Positions 1-11,601 of a DNA stretch of 64,000 nt are shown here, piece by piece. The translations under genes and the position numbers were made by a program. The stretch comes from Holothuria scabra (taxonomy: Eukaryota; Echinodermata; Holothuroidea; Aspidochirotida; Holothuriidae). Every line of letters begins with the position of its first letter. Position 1 is the first letter of the stretch. Location: the NCBI GenBank assembly GCA_037179385.1, contig CM074185.1, forward strand, positions 7,807,371 through 7,871,370, read 5' to 3'. The notes beneath the pieces were generated by a model that did not search any database, was not told where the DNA came from, and saw only the letters and a list, made by a program, of their open reading frames with translations.

Positions 1-1548
1 GTCTTATTTGCTTTTCACATCGTGAACACAATCAAAGCAGATCAGTTGAGGGCACAGATTATATGTAACAAACTCAGATACCAGGTGCACCTCACACTGC
101 CTTTGGTCTACTGTGATGCCTTTGTTGCCTTCTTGGCCCTTTGCCGTTGTTTGGGTCCTGTTGGGCCCATGTGGAGAGCGCGGCTGTCACCCGTCTTTAC
201 CGTTTCACGCGGAGCTCGAAACTGCGAGTAGCTACCCGAAAATTCGGCCACAACAACGAGAGAGACAATAGTTGAAGGTCACGAGGTCAATAGCCTACGG
301 AAGCTGAGGCGGGGCGTGCTACGTCCGATTATCCGCACACTCCCGAGGAGCGCAATTATGCCCGCCCCGACTGGAGCACAACGGCAAAGGGTTAAAAAAC
401 AACGTCACATTTTATGGCTACACTGTACAACAATCGCTTTAGTCATTATACCTTGCCCTGGGAATGTTTTCCAGGGTCTGACAGTCGGTAATTCGAGTAG
501 GTCGACCTTAGACCTTATTAGTTATGCACAGTGTAAACCTCGGAACATTTAACAAATTGCGTCAAATTGCGTCAAATGATTTTTTCCCTTCATGTTTTCA
601 TATTTGCATGAAAACAAAACGGTGAGTTTATTCGTGCTTAGAATCGTGCTTTCATATAACATCTGATGTGCAATACGTGGCTTGAATACATTAATTTATT
701 TTACGGTTTTAGAACAAGGGAAACTGACAAAGCTATTCTTTGACGGCACGTGGATCATTTAGTGCCGGTGTGAATATACTTTACTGTTTAGAGAGTATGT
801 AGTTTGCGGTAAGTTGTATTATGTTACTATAACGTCTGTTCGTAAAGTATGTGATTGTTGTCGGTTTCATGTGTTGGCAATAGGTGTAGGGCTACGTAGA
901 GCATCAAATTGTGTTAATACTAATGTAATAAGATAAAGAAGTAGGAGGGGGGGGGGGGTTCAGGGGATGGTTCATTGGATGGTCCATGTTTTTTTCTCCT
1001 GAAACACGGGTTTTTAACTGATGTAATGAACAAAACAGGGACTTGCATGTTTTAATGTCAGTCCAGAAAATGCAACTGTTGCAGGCTCAGCTAGGGCACC
1101 GGCATTTGTAGCTTCAGTTTCAGAGAAGTTAAAGAATTTTATTGCAGAGTATTCTTTGAATGACATGTGAAAATTTGTTAGCATGTGCCTTGTTGTACTC
1201 ACTGGGATGCAACCCTTTAGAGTTACAGTTACATTAGGATTTACGGCACAGTGACCTTTTGGAAAATTGAAGTTTTTATTCACTTCACAAATCGTGCTAA
1301 GTAATCAAAATTTAGTATTTTGTACCTTATTTGTAAACACCTTTAAATTCTAAACGTGTAGCGATCACAAAATTTCTAGCAATGAAATATGTTTAAAAGC
1401 GAAATGGTAACAACAAGACGCCCTTGCTTAGCAGCGTGTAGCAACGTGTTTACAAAGAAGGAGCAAAAAGTATTTAGAAACGTTTGATTCCTAAACACCA
1501 TTTTAACAGTGACATCTTTTACCTTTACCTACTAATTGTTTCAAATGT
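1..1548. other. Unassigned intergenic/intronic DNA
   Basis: No recognisable protein family. Short open stretches occur at 22-231 and 316-552 on the plus strand and at 1014-1283 on the minus strand (89 codons), but none shows a domain, clear splice context or coding-like composition. Positions 140-400 are more GC-rich than the rest and could hold a promoter or exon, which I cannot confirm. A G-run lies near 945-958. Confidence 0.4.
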
Positions 1549-1703
1549 CAGGGTCAGGCTTCGGAGCGAATTTTGAAGGGGGGAGGGCTAACCACCAAAG
1601 CGGCCCAATATGTTGAACAAAAAAACAGCAATGTAATGCCTACGGCAAATAAAGTTGAGGGGGGCTAAACTCCTCCCTATTCCCCCCGTTTTCGAGGCGC
1701 CTG
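1549..1703. repeat. Short MITE-like repeat, copy 1
   Basis: This ~155-bp segment matches 44280-44432 in order: a left end with GAGCGAA, a G-rich block, the shared string AGCGGCCCAATATGTT, a short AT-rich core, a C-rich block and a right end of the CGAGGCGCCTG / CGCGATCCCT type. The ends are weakly inverted. No target duplication is visible at this copy. Likely a small nonautonomous DNA transposon. Confidence 0.5.
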
Positions 1704-2294
1704 AATATTTAATTGAACAATCTACTTGTAACATAAGCAAATGAAATCAATATATTAGGACGACAAAGCTTTCATATCTTTCACAAACAGCTTCATATTA
1801 ACTACCCATAAACGTTAAATCTCAGGCTGTTTAAAGGCCTGGAAGCACAATTGGTACAGTACCTAAACCATTTTTAATATAAATGAATTCAAAGAAATAC
1901 ATAGGAGGTTCTTTATATTTCTTAACATTGTCTGGAAAATGCTTTGATGAGATTTAATCGCGGGAGCACCCCACTGATATGATAATCAATTCCAGTCTCT
2001 AATGTTTTAAGTTTGTAGAAAAAGCTGACAAATGTAATGGAATTGTAAAGCTTCACATGCCTCTAACCATCTTTAAAAGATAAAAAAGATATAACGGTAG
2101 CTTAAAAAAGCACACAAGTAATTTGAGTAGGTGCCCTTTCTCCCAGTCCATTCATGTCAATCAGTTTACGCGAAGATATTAAATCCTAACTTGTAGTAAA
2201 TGACTTTTCATCACAAGATTATTATTTAATTTGATCTTCTCTTTCTTGGCACAAAAAAAAAAAAACACGTCTAGATTTCCACTGTTTGTGCTGG

Positions 2295-2474
2295 CAGTGG
2301 CGTAGCCACAAGGGAGGGTTAGAAGACCCTAAAACCCAAACCTTGCAATACAAAAACGCCTAAAATAGCGGTTTCCCCTCTTTTCTTAGATTTTTCTCTC
2401 ATTTCATGCCTCCAACCTCCCCCATGACACCAACTCCCCCCCCCCCCCATGACACAATCCTGGCTACGCACCTG
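2295..2474 (+). mobile_element. hAT-type MITE (CAGTGGCGTAGCCA ends) with perfect 8-bp TSD
   Basis: A 180-bp element begins CAGTGGCGTAGCCA and ends TGGCTACGCACCTG, giving imperfect terminal inverted repeats. It is flanked by identical 8-bp copies of TGTGCTGG (2287-2294 and 2475-2482). The 8-bp duplication and CAG-type ends are the hAT signature. A second copy lies at 54648-54834. There is no coding capacity, so it must be mobilised in trans. Confidence 0.85.
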
Positions 2475-2482
2475 TGTGCTGG

Positions 2483-5400
2483 TATAATGTTTTGCTAACG
2501 CAAAGCCAGCTGACCTAAACTGATGGATTTACAACCATTTCTTTTATAAAGTATTCAAGGGCTCCACATCTGAAGAACATGCCCTCTAATGAAGACCGGC
2601 TATTGACATTGAACTTGCTTAACATCGATCAAATAATATCGATTAGATTTATGAAATGATAAAACGGTAACAAAATTGTCCACAGTAGCTTAAAAGTGTA
2701 TATCGTAACCTTGATACCAAACATTTTGTCGAAATTTTTCATTGTCCATTAAAATTTGACATTTTCACAATACACGTCAGGGTCTTGTCAACATGTTGAC
2801 TCTGGCAGGAAATTGTGCCACCATTATTTTCACGTCATTACATAAAAAACTGCAAAAAAAAAAAAATGCCCATGTTCTATACTTTAATGGATGATCATGA
2901 CTTTAAACGCGACCCAATAATCGCTCCGTCAAAAAAGGAAGACATTTTGTTTTTCTAATTTTGCTTTTAAATCCTCAATACTTTCAGCTATCATGGCTAC
3001 GCTCTTGGAAGCGAACGTAATAACTGGTCCACAGGGCAAACTTTTCATTTTGTCAAGGCATCTCAATATTCCTTCCATAACCACAAATGTGGACCAAAGT
3101 GTTCCGAAATGTTGGAGCATGGTTAAAAAGAGGTGATAAATCATCTTTTATTGCAAGTTTTCTATGTGTTTGCTTGGTGAAAGCATGTAGCCATTTTATT
3201 CTTTTTACTAATAAATATCTATGTTTGTCTTTGCCTGTGACCAATGGTTTTCTTTTTTACGTCCTTTTGTTTTAGGCAAAAAAGAACGTCATGCTGTGCA
3301 TTTTATGGTGTTTGTATACAGGTGTGCATGTATGCACGAATAATCAATATTTTTATACCTAAGATTGAAAAACACTATGAGGACGAGTAACCCTGTCAGT
3401 TTTGGGAGTGTCAAATTGTCAATGGCCATGTGAAGTTTTGAAATTGAAACTGTGAAAGCCTTCCCAATAGGATATTTCAAAGTACGAACCAAACGAAAAG
3501 TGTACCCATCCCAATGTAATCTTGGACATGCTGTTCCACGAAATACATAATTTCACATATGAGTTACATTTCTGTGTGCAGGCAAAATGGTTTGATAATA
3601 TTACCAGGTAAATGAGAGCAACTGAACATTTTCAAGTTACTGTAACTGTATCTCATATGCATCTTTCCAAAATGGGATAGGGAAATATTTACACACAGTC
3701 GTTGGCGCATAAATAAAAGTCACTGAAACACAACATTCAAGGAATTTGCAGCTTCAGTTAAGTCACTTTTTTGTGAATGGATGCTTATTTCCTTTGCATG
3801 GTTTTAAAATAAATGCCATTAAATGAACAGATCTCTCTCCTTGACATCTCCAAACGTCTTGTTTTATTATAGAAATTGAATGCTTTCGGAATGGGTTTGA
3901 ATAGGGAAATATTTACTTTTGCTAGAACGCGTTATAGGTCCCGCAGTCCCTTAGAGAAAACCCCTAACACAAGTTCATGAAGCCAATTAGCTACTAGGCA
4001 CCATCAATGAACAGCAGCCTTGCCAGGTAATCATTTTGATACAATAAAAACCCAACAACATTAAAGGCCTGATCCTCTAACCCCAAACAGTTTCAATTCT
4101 CCCTACCTATACTTAAGTAAGAACCTCCCCTTCATCTTCATCCAGACACAAAGTTACTTTCTTGCTTCAGGGAAACAAGACCCCAATGTGTAATCAAACA
4201 CTGTAAGTGAAGGACATGCTGTGTAATATGAGCTTTGGTACTTTGCGTTCTTTTAAATTGCTGTCCATCAAAGAGCTGGGCCAATTGAGAATTTCTGTAG
4301 ACAATTACAAAAATTGTAGTTTTGGTGAGAGAAATAGCCCTTTAATGAAGGCTTACAAAATAACTAGCAACAAATTCTGCAGTAGGAGCTGACAAATGGG
4401 AAAATCAACTTACTCATGACACAATCAAAGGTAACATCACCTTTCCTTAGGGTTACTGGCGAATTCTTGAATGAAACTTCTTTGGTATTAGACTGGTAAC
4501 AACTCTTTTCGAAGTTTGACATAAAATGACTTTTGGAAATAATGGTAAGTACACCGCGTGACACTGTGGGAACTAAGTAATCTTAACACATTACTATATT
4601 TTACTGCGTGCCCGTTTTTCGTTAACCACCGTTCTATATCGTTACCCCCTTCTTATTGTAGTTGCCCTATCTGTAGGAAAACACTGGGCTCCATATCCTA
4701 CCAATGCTGTCATTACAATTTTGTGACTGACAAAATAAGCAAAAACGGTTGCGGCATGAAGAAGGTGGCTCATGTGACTGAGGCAAGAAAAGAAAGTGTG
4801 TTGGTATACAGACGTCTTAACATCAGTTAGGGAAAGCCCAGTAATATGACCCAGTGTTGTAGGTCTTTTCAGCAAATTTCCCGTAGAGAGGGTGACCGAT
4901 CTTTACATGCACCACGCTGATATTTTGCTTAACAGACAAAATGACTCGCTGCGCGTTGAAAGGCTCCGTTAGTACACTTAATTATGGCATTCTACAGCTG
5001 GTGATCACAGAATAAGTGGAATCACCATTTGCCTCTTTTAAAACGCGTGAAGAACGTTGGTTCGCTGGTTTATAGCCATTAATGTAGGTCCTACCACCCA
5101 CAAAAGATCAACCACACTTTCCGATGAAGCATGGAAGTACTACCACGGCTGAACTGAATTGATCTTGTTATCAAGAATAACACGGACCAGAGTCTAACTT
5201 AAAAGTTGTGCGGCAATGTAAATGATACTTTAACTGCGTGTATATATAAATACTAATTAAGCGGGAACCACTTTTGTTAAAGTCGAAGGAAATTTGAGAT
5301 CATCTGATATTTTTTGTATAAAACTTACCTGAGTGTGAAATACAAAGAACGTTTCTCGTTAGGTTTTTTCATTTGTTTTGTCTTTTGTTTTGCTTTGGCA

Positions 5401-6452
5401 GATAATTTTTGTTTGCTTTTGTTTGAGCTAAGCATTTGTGAAATTCAGACCATTCTTACTAGCATATGGTTTCTCAAAGTACGATTTATCGCAATGTTGT
5501 CACAAATAATGTGTGAATTAATCGCATTGATTTAATGTCAGGTCAGGACCTTTGGGGTTTTATGTAGATACATATTCTGGAGAATTGAATTACTTCATCA
5601 AAACACTGATGCAAATTTTATTCTCGATTGGAAGGATAATGCTGGCTGCCGTTTTCTGACCTTTAACCATTTACTAATCATAGGGTGTGATATTTTGGAA
5701 CATTTCTTTTCTTTAGTTTATAACCCTTAGCATATATTTGAAAACACATTACTTGTTTAAGGAAGGAACTGGTACGTCCCGGCCCTGCTTGCCTTAAGTT
5801 CACGTTGAGTGACCAATGTAACTTTATTTGTTGATTGTTTCATTATGTATGCTTGTTGTGTTAGTTTCATCAGATTGTGTAGATCGTTGTTTAAACAGTA
5901 TAGATCTTTAGAAAAATTGTTAACTATGTCCTAAGTATTGTACGTTACACCGAACATTTAGTTTCTGTTGCTTGCATATATCCAAGATGAGGTTACTCGA
6001 ATGAACCCCAAACTTACAATGCTCTTTTGAACCAAGTTACATAGTCACACAATTTATCCCCCCCCCCCCTCCAAAAAACGGTTCATTTCATTTAAAAATT
6101 TTGACCTTTTAAAAGGATTTTAGTGATTAAAAAAAAAAAACTGAAATGCAACTGCAAGTTTTGGAAAAGAAGGGTACCTGTATTAAATTTAGTTTTTAAG
6201 GTCCAAAACTGCTCCCAGAAAAGATAATATCCGCAGCAAGAGATTTGGTTGGATAGAAAACTTATAAGGGTCATTTGGTTATACACAGAATTTCAGACAA
6301 TGCAAAGAATGGGTGGTCATACAGGTCTGTACAAAATATCCTCATTCAACTGATCATCTGCCTTATCTGATTTCTCGGGACTTCTTTCAAGTTTCTCAAA
6401 GTGTGTTTCATAATTTGATCCCGTAACCTTAACTTGTATAATTTCTGTACGT
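2483..6452. other. Unassigned AT-rich DNA
   Basis: No gene recognised on either strand. Small open frames occur by chance (for example around 3087-3275, 4558-4830, 5314-5535) with no family resemblance. Homopolymer runs occur near 2263 and 2855 (A) and 6059 (C). The interval 4040-4290 is a diverged copy of a dispersed repeat also present at 42255-42490 and is listed separately. Confidence 0.4.
4040..4290 (+). repeat. Dispersed repeat of unknown class, copy 1
   Basis: Diverged match in the same orientation to 42255-42490. Shared features are AAAGGCC at the left, a pyrimidine-rich stretch, TTTCAGGG or TTCAGGGA, then GTGTAATCAAA, CATGCTGTGTAATAT and AGCTTTGGTACT. No terminal repeats or target duplications could be placed, so the element class is unknown. 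Confidence 0.5.
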
Positions 6453-6454
6453 TA

Positions 6455-7773
6455 CACTGTTAAAAATTTCTGTAAATTTACAGACTTTTTTTAACTTTAA
6501 CTTTTTGTATTTTACTTTTAATAGAGATTTTCTGTATCTTTACAGACACTTGGTATTGCTACAATAAAAAGAAGTTGTTTAACATGCATTTTCTGTTTAT
6601 TTGAAAAACCATTTCTGACTGCTTTTTTAACCAAATTTTACTGCTTTGTAAAACTTTTTCTTTAAATTTACAGAAATTTTAACAGTATTTTGTATTTTTC
6701 TGATTTCACATAAAAATACTGTCATTTAACAAACATTCATTTTGTTTTTAAGCTGAAAAAGACACAAAAATAAGCCCAAACAAACAAATAAGAAACAGCC
6801 AGAATATGAATATATAACATGCATCGTTCTGCGAAGTTTCAGTTTAAAAAAAACATTTTTGGCAAATTTATGGCCCTATTTGAAAATTAACTTACATTTA
6901 TTATAAAAGCATACTTAGTTATTACGTTCATAGTTATAAATTTCATACAACTGGTGTTTTGTCACACATTTTTAAGTAAAAAGAAATTGTAAGGCCCTAA
7001 TTTCAGAGCACTGACAGTTGGTATACTGATGTCAACTCATCGCCACAGGCGCTCATGCACTTTCACAAATCTACTTGAAAGAGTCTGTAAATTTACCACT
7101 TTATGACGTAAATCTCATTTTGCATAAATGGGTGGAGCTTATTTTGTAGGCATTTTCCTAACAAAAGGATTGCTGTTGCTTTGAATAATATCTTCTTTGG
7201 CGTTTTTTAATCAGGAAGTGATAAACTTATTGTTTACCTTGTCTGGAAATGTTTGCAATCAATGTATTTGCATTCTTTGTCATATTTATTTTAAAAACAA
7301 TTATTATATTGTACAAAATATGTGACTTTCCAATTACAAAGTTCCTAGAGATAGCAGTCTACTTGACAACAATATGACAACAAAGTATCCTCAATGTGTT
7401 TTGATTGAAAACAACTTCGTAACGACACATTACGTTGATAAGCAAATACCTAATCTACGTAATGATGAAGTGTATGTTACGTAATAACATATGAAAGGTA
7501 AAAAAGCGATATTATAATAAATATTAAAAACGTCGGGATTGAAAACAGTAGGCTGTAAATTCACATAAAATTAAGGTAAACAAAACAGGACAATTCTGTA
7601 ATTCGATTTTACAGTAGACTTTTGTAAACTAATTTACATGCAAAAACTAAAGAAAAAACAAACCCTTAACGTTTTTTCATGATTACAGTCTGGCTGTAAA
7701 AAAAACATTATTTGGTTGGAAAAAAATTTGCCATAAAAATTATGTAAATTTACAGAGAAATTTTTTAACAGTG
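6455..7773. mobile_element. TA-flanked nonautonomous DNA transposon (CACTGTTAAAAA ends)
   Basis: The left end reads CACTGTTAAAAATTTCTGTA and the right end is its inverted counterpart ending TTTTTTAACAGTG. Both ends abut TA (6453-6454 and 7774-7775), as expected for Tc1/mariner-type insertion. The 1.3-kb interior is AT-rich, repeats CTGTAAATTTACAG-like strings and has no transposase frame. Related palindromic MITEs with similar ends lie at 30224-30391 and 39350-39494. Superfamily assignment rests only on the TA and end sequence. Confidence 0.7.
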
Positions 7774-8041
7774 TATAAATTCCCTAAAATGTAGTTTAAG
7801 TACAATGATAAGCGGTATCAATTTGCAAAATACAAAATAGAGTGATCTCTTCATCCCAAATGGTGCTCAATTAATTTCCAGGTGCCTCACTGGTGCTTCC
7901 TGATGATTTATTACCAACAAAGATGTGATAAAGAAGAGCGAAATCAAGTTTGCTGGTAAGTAAATACAGGTTGAAGGCCATCTCCAAAGAGATGCAATCT
8001 CGGAAAAGAATTTGGTTTAACTGCCTTAGCTGAGTAAGAGT

Positions 8042-10560
8042 TAGTTAGTTAGAGTTTTACGGCCCTGCTTCCAGGGGTGGCGCTAGGACTTCCCCGACAG
8101 GAGGACCAGCATTTCAAGGCCCCGACAAAGGCTTTGAGTTAGTCCAGGTGGGACATGACTTAACATTTTGAGGCGCGCTCAGGAGGCGAAACTTTTGGCC
8201 TTCTTTTCAACAAATGCTTAAAAATCTGGAGTCTATTTTGAAGTCAAAATTGCAAAATTTTTAAAGAAATTTTGCTTTTTTGAGGACCATTACAAAGTTG
8301 GGGTGTTTATTGAAGGATCTGTCCTCCATATGGGAAAAATCAAAAACGTTATATAGGCTATTACAGCTGTAAATATTTTGGGGTTACGCATTTAATCGTG
8401 CTAGGCCTACGTACTAAGGCTTCAACACGAGACTAGGTTGCCCGAAAAGGTTTTTCCTTTTTCTGAACGAAGATTTGAAAATTAACAGCTGATTTTATTG
8501 GAGAAGTTTTGGAATTTAATTGAAGAAAATTTGGTTTAAGGGTACAGTTATTTTGAAATATTTAGGTTTTTTAGGTGATATGACTTTCAAGAGCAACATT
8601 AGGTAGACTGTTGGGGTGATTAACAGAGTTGGCTTTGGTTATACATTGTACGAAGTATCCACCGAAGTTGCAAAATTTTGCCACTTTTAACACAATCTGA
8701 AGGTTGTACTGCAGAAAACTTGTAATGTTATGCCATTTAACGGGTTTTATGAAAGAATCTAATCTTCTTACAAGAAAATCAAGTAAGGGGTGATCTGTAG
8801 TTCGGTTGGGATTACTGAATATCATCATGAAGAGTAAGGCCCTCAGACCATATTGGGAAAATTCTCCCGCGGAAAGAGTTAGGCTTCCCATACATTTGAA
8901 GTTTTACATTTTATATATTGACATAGACGTACGGGAGCGTTTCAGTTTCTAAGGGGCAGTTTCTTGAACGACTATCAAAGTGCAGAGCAAAGAAATTTTT
9001 TAAAAATTGAGAACCTCCAGACAGCAGGAAATGGCATTTCCCGGGCTCGTACTTAAAAACAAATCAGTCATTATTTGAACGTTCTTTCGCAATAAATTTT
9101 CACTTCATGATATTGTCTCAAAACGAAGAACAATTTGCAAGCTTGCAATGTTCTGTTAAGTAATCTGTTCTACCAAAACACTCTATTTAGGCGGATCGCC
9201 ACCATCAGTTGGCGCGGAACGTACAGAAAAATTGTTAGAAAATCTAACCCCTCAGACAGCCGGAACAGGCATTTCTCAGACTTGTACGTTGTCACTAGTA
9301 ATGAAGCAGTCGTGATTTTGAGCTTTCCTTTAAAATGAAAGTTTCACTTCAATAGAAAAAACCCAAATTGCTGAGTGATTAGAAAACTACAAGAAAAAGG
9401 GTTGCAATTAATTAGATGTAATGTTCTTGTTTCTTTTCGGGGAAAAACTGTAACGGAATCGTCGTTGTAGTCCATTGCAATGCCTTCTAAAAAGATGAGA
9501 TTTTCTACGCGACTTCCCGAAGTCCAGACTACAAATTATTTTTCTTCCTATGTACAGTATTTGAATTTTGAAAATATGTCACGTTTCAAGGTGGCTTCAA
9601 ATGAATTTTTAGTCAGACTTATTGGCAGGCATTTTGGTACCGACATTTTCACACTAGTGTTGTTCATCAGCCTATGTGTAGCTTAAACGGCCTGTCTGAT
9701 TTTCATTACCGTGACTAGAATTCGGCTGTATGGGGCAGGCCAGGTGGCAGAACATTGGGCACCACATGCACCTGAACAACCTCTTGTCTGTTTTTGTCAG
9801 GAAAATTCTGAATCGTGAGTTTCCTTGAAGAATATGGTTTTCTAGTGAGCAAAATCAAGAAGACCGTCCGCATGACAGACATTTACAAGACCCGTACCTT
9901 TTATCAGTTTAATCTGTTAATGTGGGCATGCAGATGAAGGGTCCCCGACAAAACTGGGTTTTCTCAACAACAGGGGAAGGGCAGCCTTCCCCGACATGGT
10001 CATGACCTTGAGGATTGAAGATGGGATGAGGGATAACAGAGCTAGTGAGAAGTGATTAAAACAGATTCAGATAGGCATCACAATACCGTTACAAAAGAAT
10101 AAAATAGTTAAAAAAGGAAAAAGTCATTATCATCCTTCCAGTAACTTCAGTCCTTTACGTTCATTTTTAGGCCTCCCCGGAGGAAACTGCCGTCCTTCCA
10201 CGATGGGGAAGGAGATAGGACAAGGTACATGGAATGAGGTTTAACCGAGCAAAGAAGAAGTGACTGAAAACCGATTCTGATATGTATTAAATGGCATTTC
10301 AAAACAAAAAAATATGTTCACCCACCCAGTAATTTAGTCAGTCCTTGCAGGTTTTTTTCTTTTTCTTTTTTAGGCCTCCCCGGCGAAACCGCCGACCGAT
10401 GGCCGGTCCCCGATGGCGCAACCCCTACCTGTTTCCAACCTATAGTATTGGTTGAAGTCAAGCCGGCCACTGCCTTTTTTCCAGTTGTGGCTCACTGGCT
10501 TGTTTTCCCTACCCATTGTTTATGCGGATTATCACGTACAACGGCAGTAGCTAGGTTCGA
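8042..10560 (-). mobile_element. tRNA-derived SINE copy, split by an hAT-like insertion
   Basis: The SINE tail (TTAGTTAGTTAG, then the GAGTTTTACGGCC block) lies at 8042-8071. The body resumes at 10428 with the GTCAAGCCGGCCACTGCC block, then GTGGCTCACTGGCTTGTTTTCC, then the GGCAGTAG block. The same block order occurs at 26329-26575 and, on the opposite strand, at 38330-38535. The interval 8072-10427 is an inserted element. The tRNA-like head is missing or decayed near 10560. Confidence 0.75.
8072..10427 (+). mobile_element. hAT-like nonautonomous element, copy 1
   Basis: This 2,356-bp element starts CAGGGGTGGCGCTAGG and ends with the inverse (GATGGCGCAACCCCTA). It is flanked by 8-bp duplications CCTGCTTC (8064-8071) and CCTGTTTC (10428-10435) inside a SINE, so both ends are well defined. 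The interior has repeated paragraphs: CAGACAGCAGG/CAGACAGCCGG blocks near 9014 and 9251, and a GGCGCGC block near 8173. There is no transposase reading frame. A second copy lies inverted at 38876-41199. Open frames such as 8571-8891 on the minus strand are not conserved as protein and are regarded as chance. Confidence 0.82.
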
Positions 10561-11601
10561 TTTTTTTGGTCTTTGGTATGACTCGATCTTGGATGGCTGT
10601 GTAAGAGAAACACATACTCCAAAAGCAGTCTTACCATGGCTTATTTGTATGCCCTTATCTGTATTTAGTTGTGCGTTTGGTGTTTGAAGCATTATGGTCT
10701 CGTTTAGAATGTGTACATCAAGTTTAATACGATACCAAAGTTGATTTGATAGCTTTTTAGTGTTAAAGAAATTTTTGTCAAGCTTTAATTTATCCCGGTA
10801 AAGAGTGTAATTCAGTAATGACTGTTTGAGGCAGGAGCGTAACCCGTGAGGTTGCCGTGGGAAGCTTGCCCCCGACGCCCCAAACGGGAAGGGGGGCAAA
10901 AATTATGCAAGTTCGCGATGGCATCCTATTGTCTTCACTTTCCCAAGAAAAAGTATTGAGGTGGGATTACAAAAATGTGAAATGCTTGTAGCGTATGTAA
11001 AGGCCACAAACGGAAGCCATTTTTCAATCAGCGACGCCAGGAATTTTTAGTAGGGGAGGCTAAGGGGGCTGAGCAAATTTTTGGGGGTAGCATATAATAA
11101 TATGATTTCAGCCTTAGTGGCAATCCGAAGGGCGTGGTTGAAGGCCCGGATGTGGGGTCAAAGGTTCCGGTCTCGGACCCCTGGTAGGGTCCAAGGGCAC
11201 TGCACTGGCGGAAGCTCTGATAGGATTTTCCGTTTGGGCTGGGAAGGGACTCGACATGTTGACGAAAGGGGTAGTCTCCTTACGCAGAAATTAAACTCAA
11301 ATGATGGCTATTCACGGATATCTGAACGTGGGAGGCATGCAGCACATGTCATAGAAAACTCAGGGTCAATGTGGAAATTCCAAAGCTTCTTATATAGTAT
11401 TGTTAACTATGGCATCCAATCATCATTTTAATCCATGTAGCATATGCAAATGTTTAAAGTGTTTCGTGAAACGCTACATGGGGTACATTTCTTCAAATAA
11501 ACAAATATTGAAATAAAAACAAATATTGAAATAAAAACAAAAACAAAAATGTTCCACCGCTTATAAAATATTTTTTTGAATAAAAATGATGTTAATATAT
11601 A
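10561..11601. repeat. Degenerate repeat DNA, including a CAGCGACGCCAGG-type hAT end
   Basis: Around 11028 the string CAGCGACGCCAGGAATTTT followed by AGTAGGGGAGG resembles the left end at 43117 (CAGTGGCGACGCCAGAATG, then AGTAGGGGAGG), so it is probably a decayed hAT-like fragment. GC-rich strings at 10835-10895 look similar in style. No gene is supported. The open frame 11081-11431 lies within this repeat material. Confidence 0.4.

Noticed and set aside
1014..1283. 89-codon minus-strand open frame
   Set aside because: No family resemblance, promoter or splice support; too short to call in AT-rich metazoan DNA.
10492..10899. 135-codon minus-strand open frame
   Set aside because: It is mostly SINE and degenerate hAT-like sequence.
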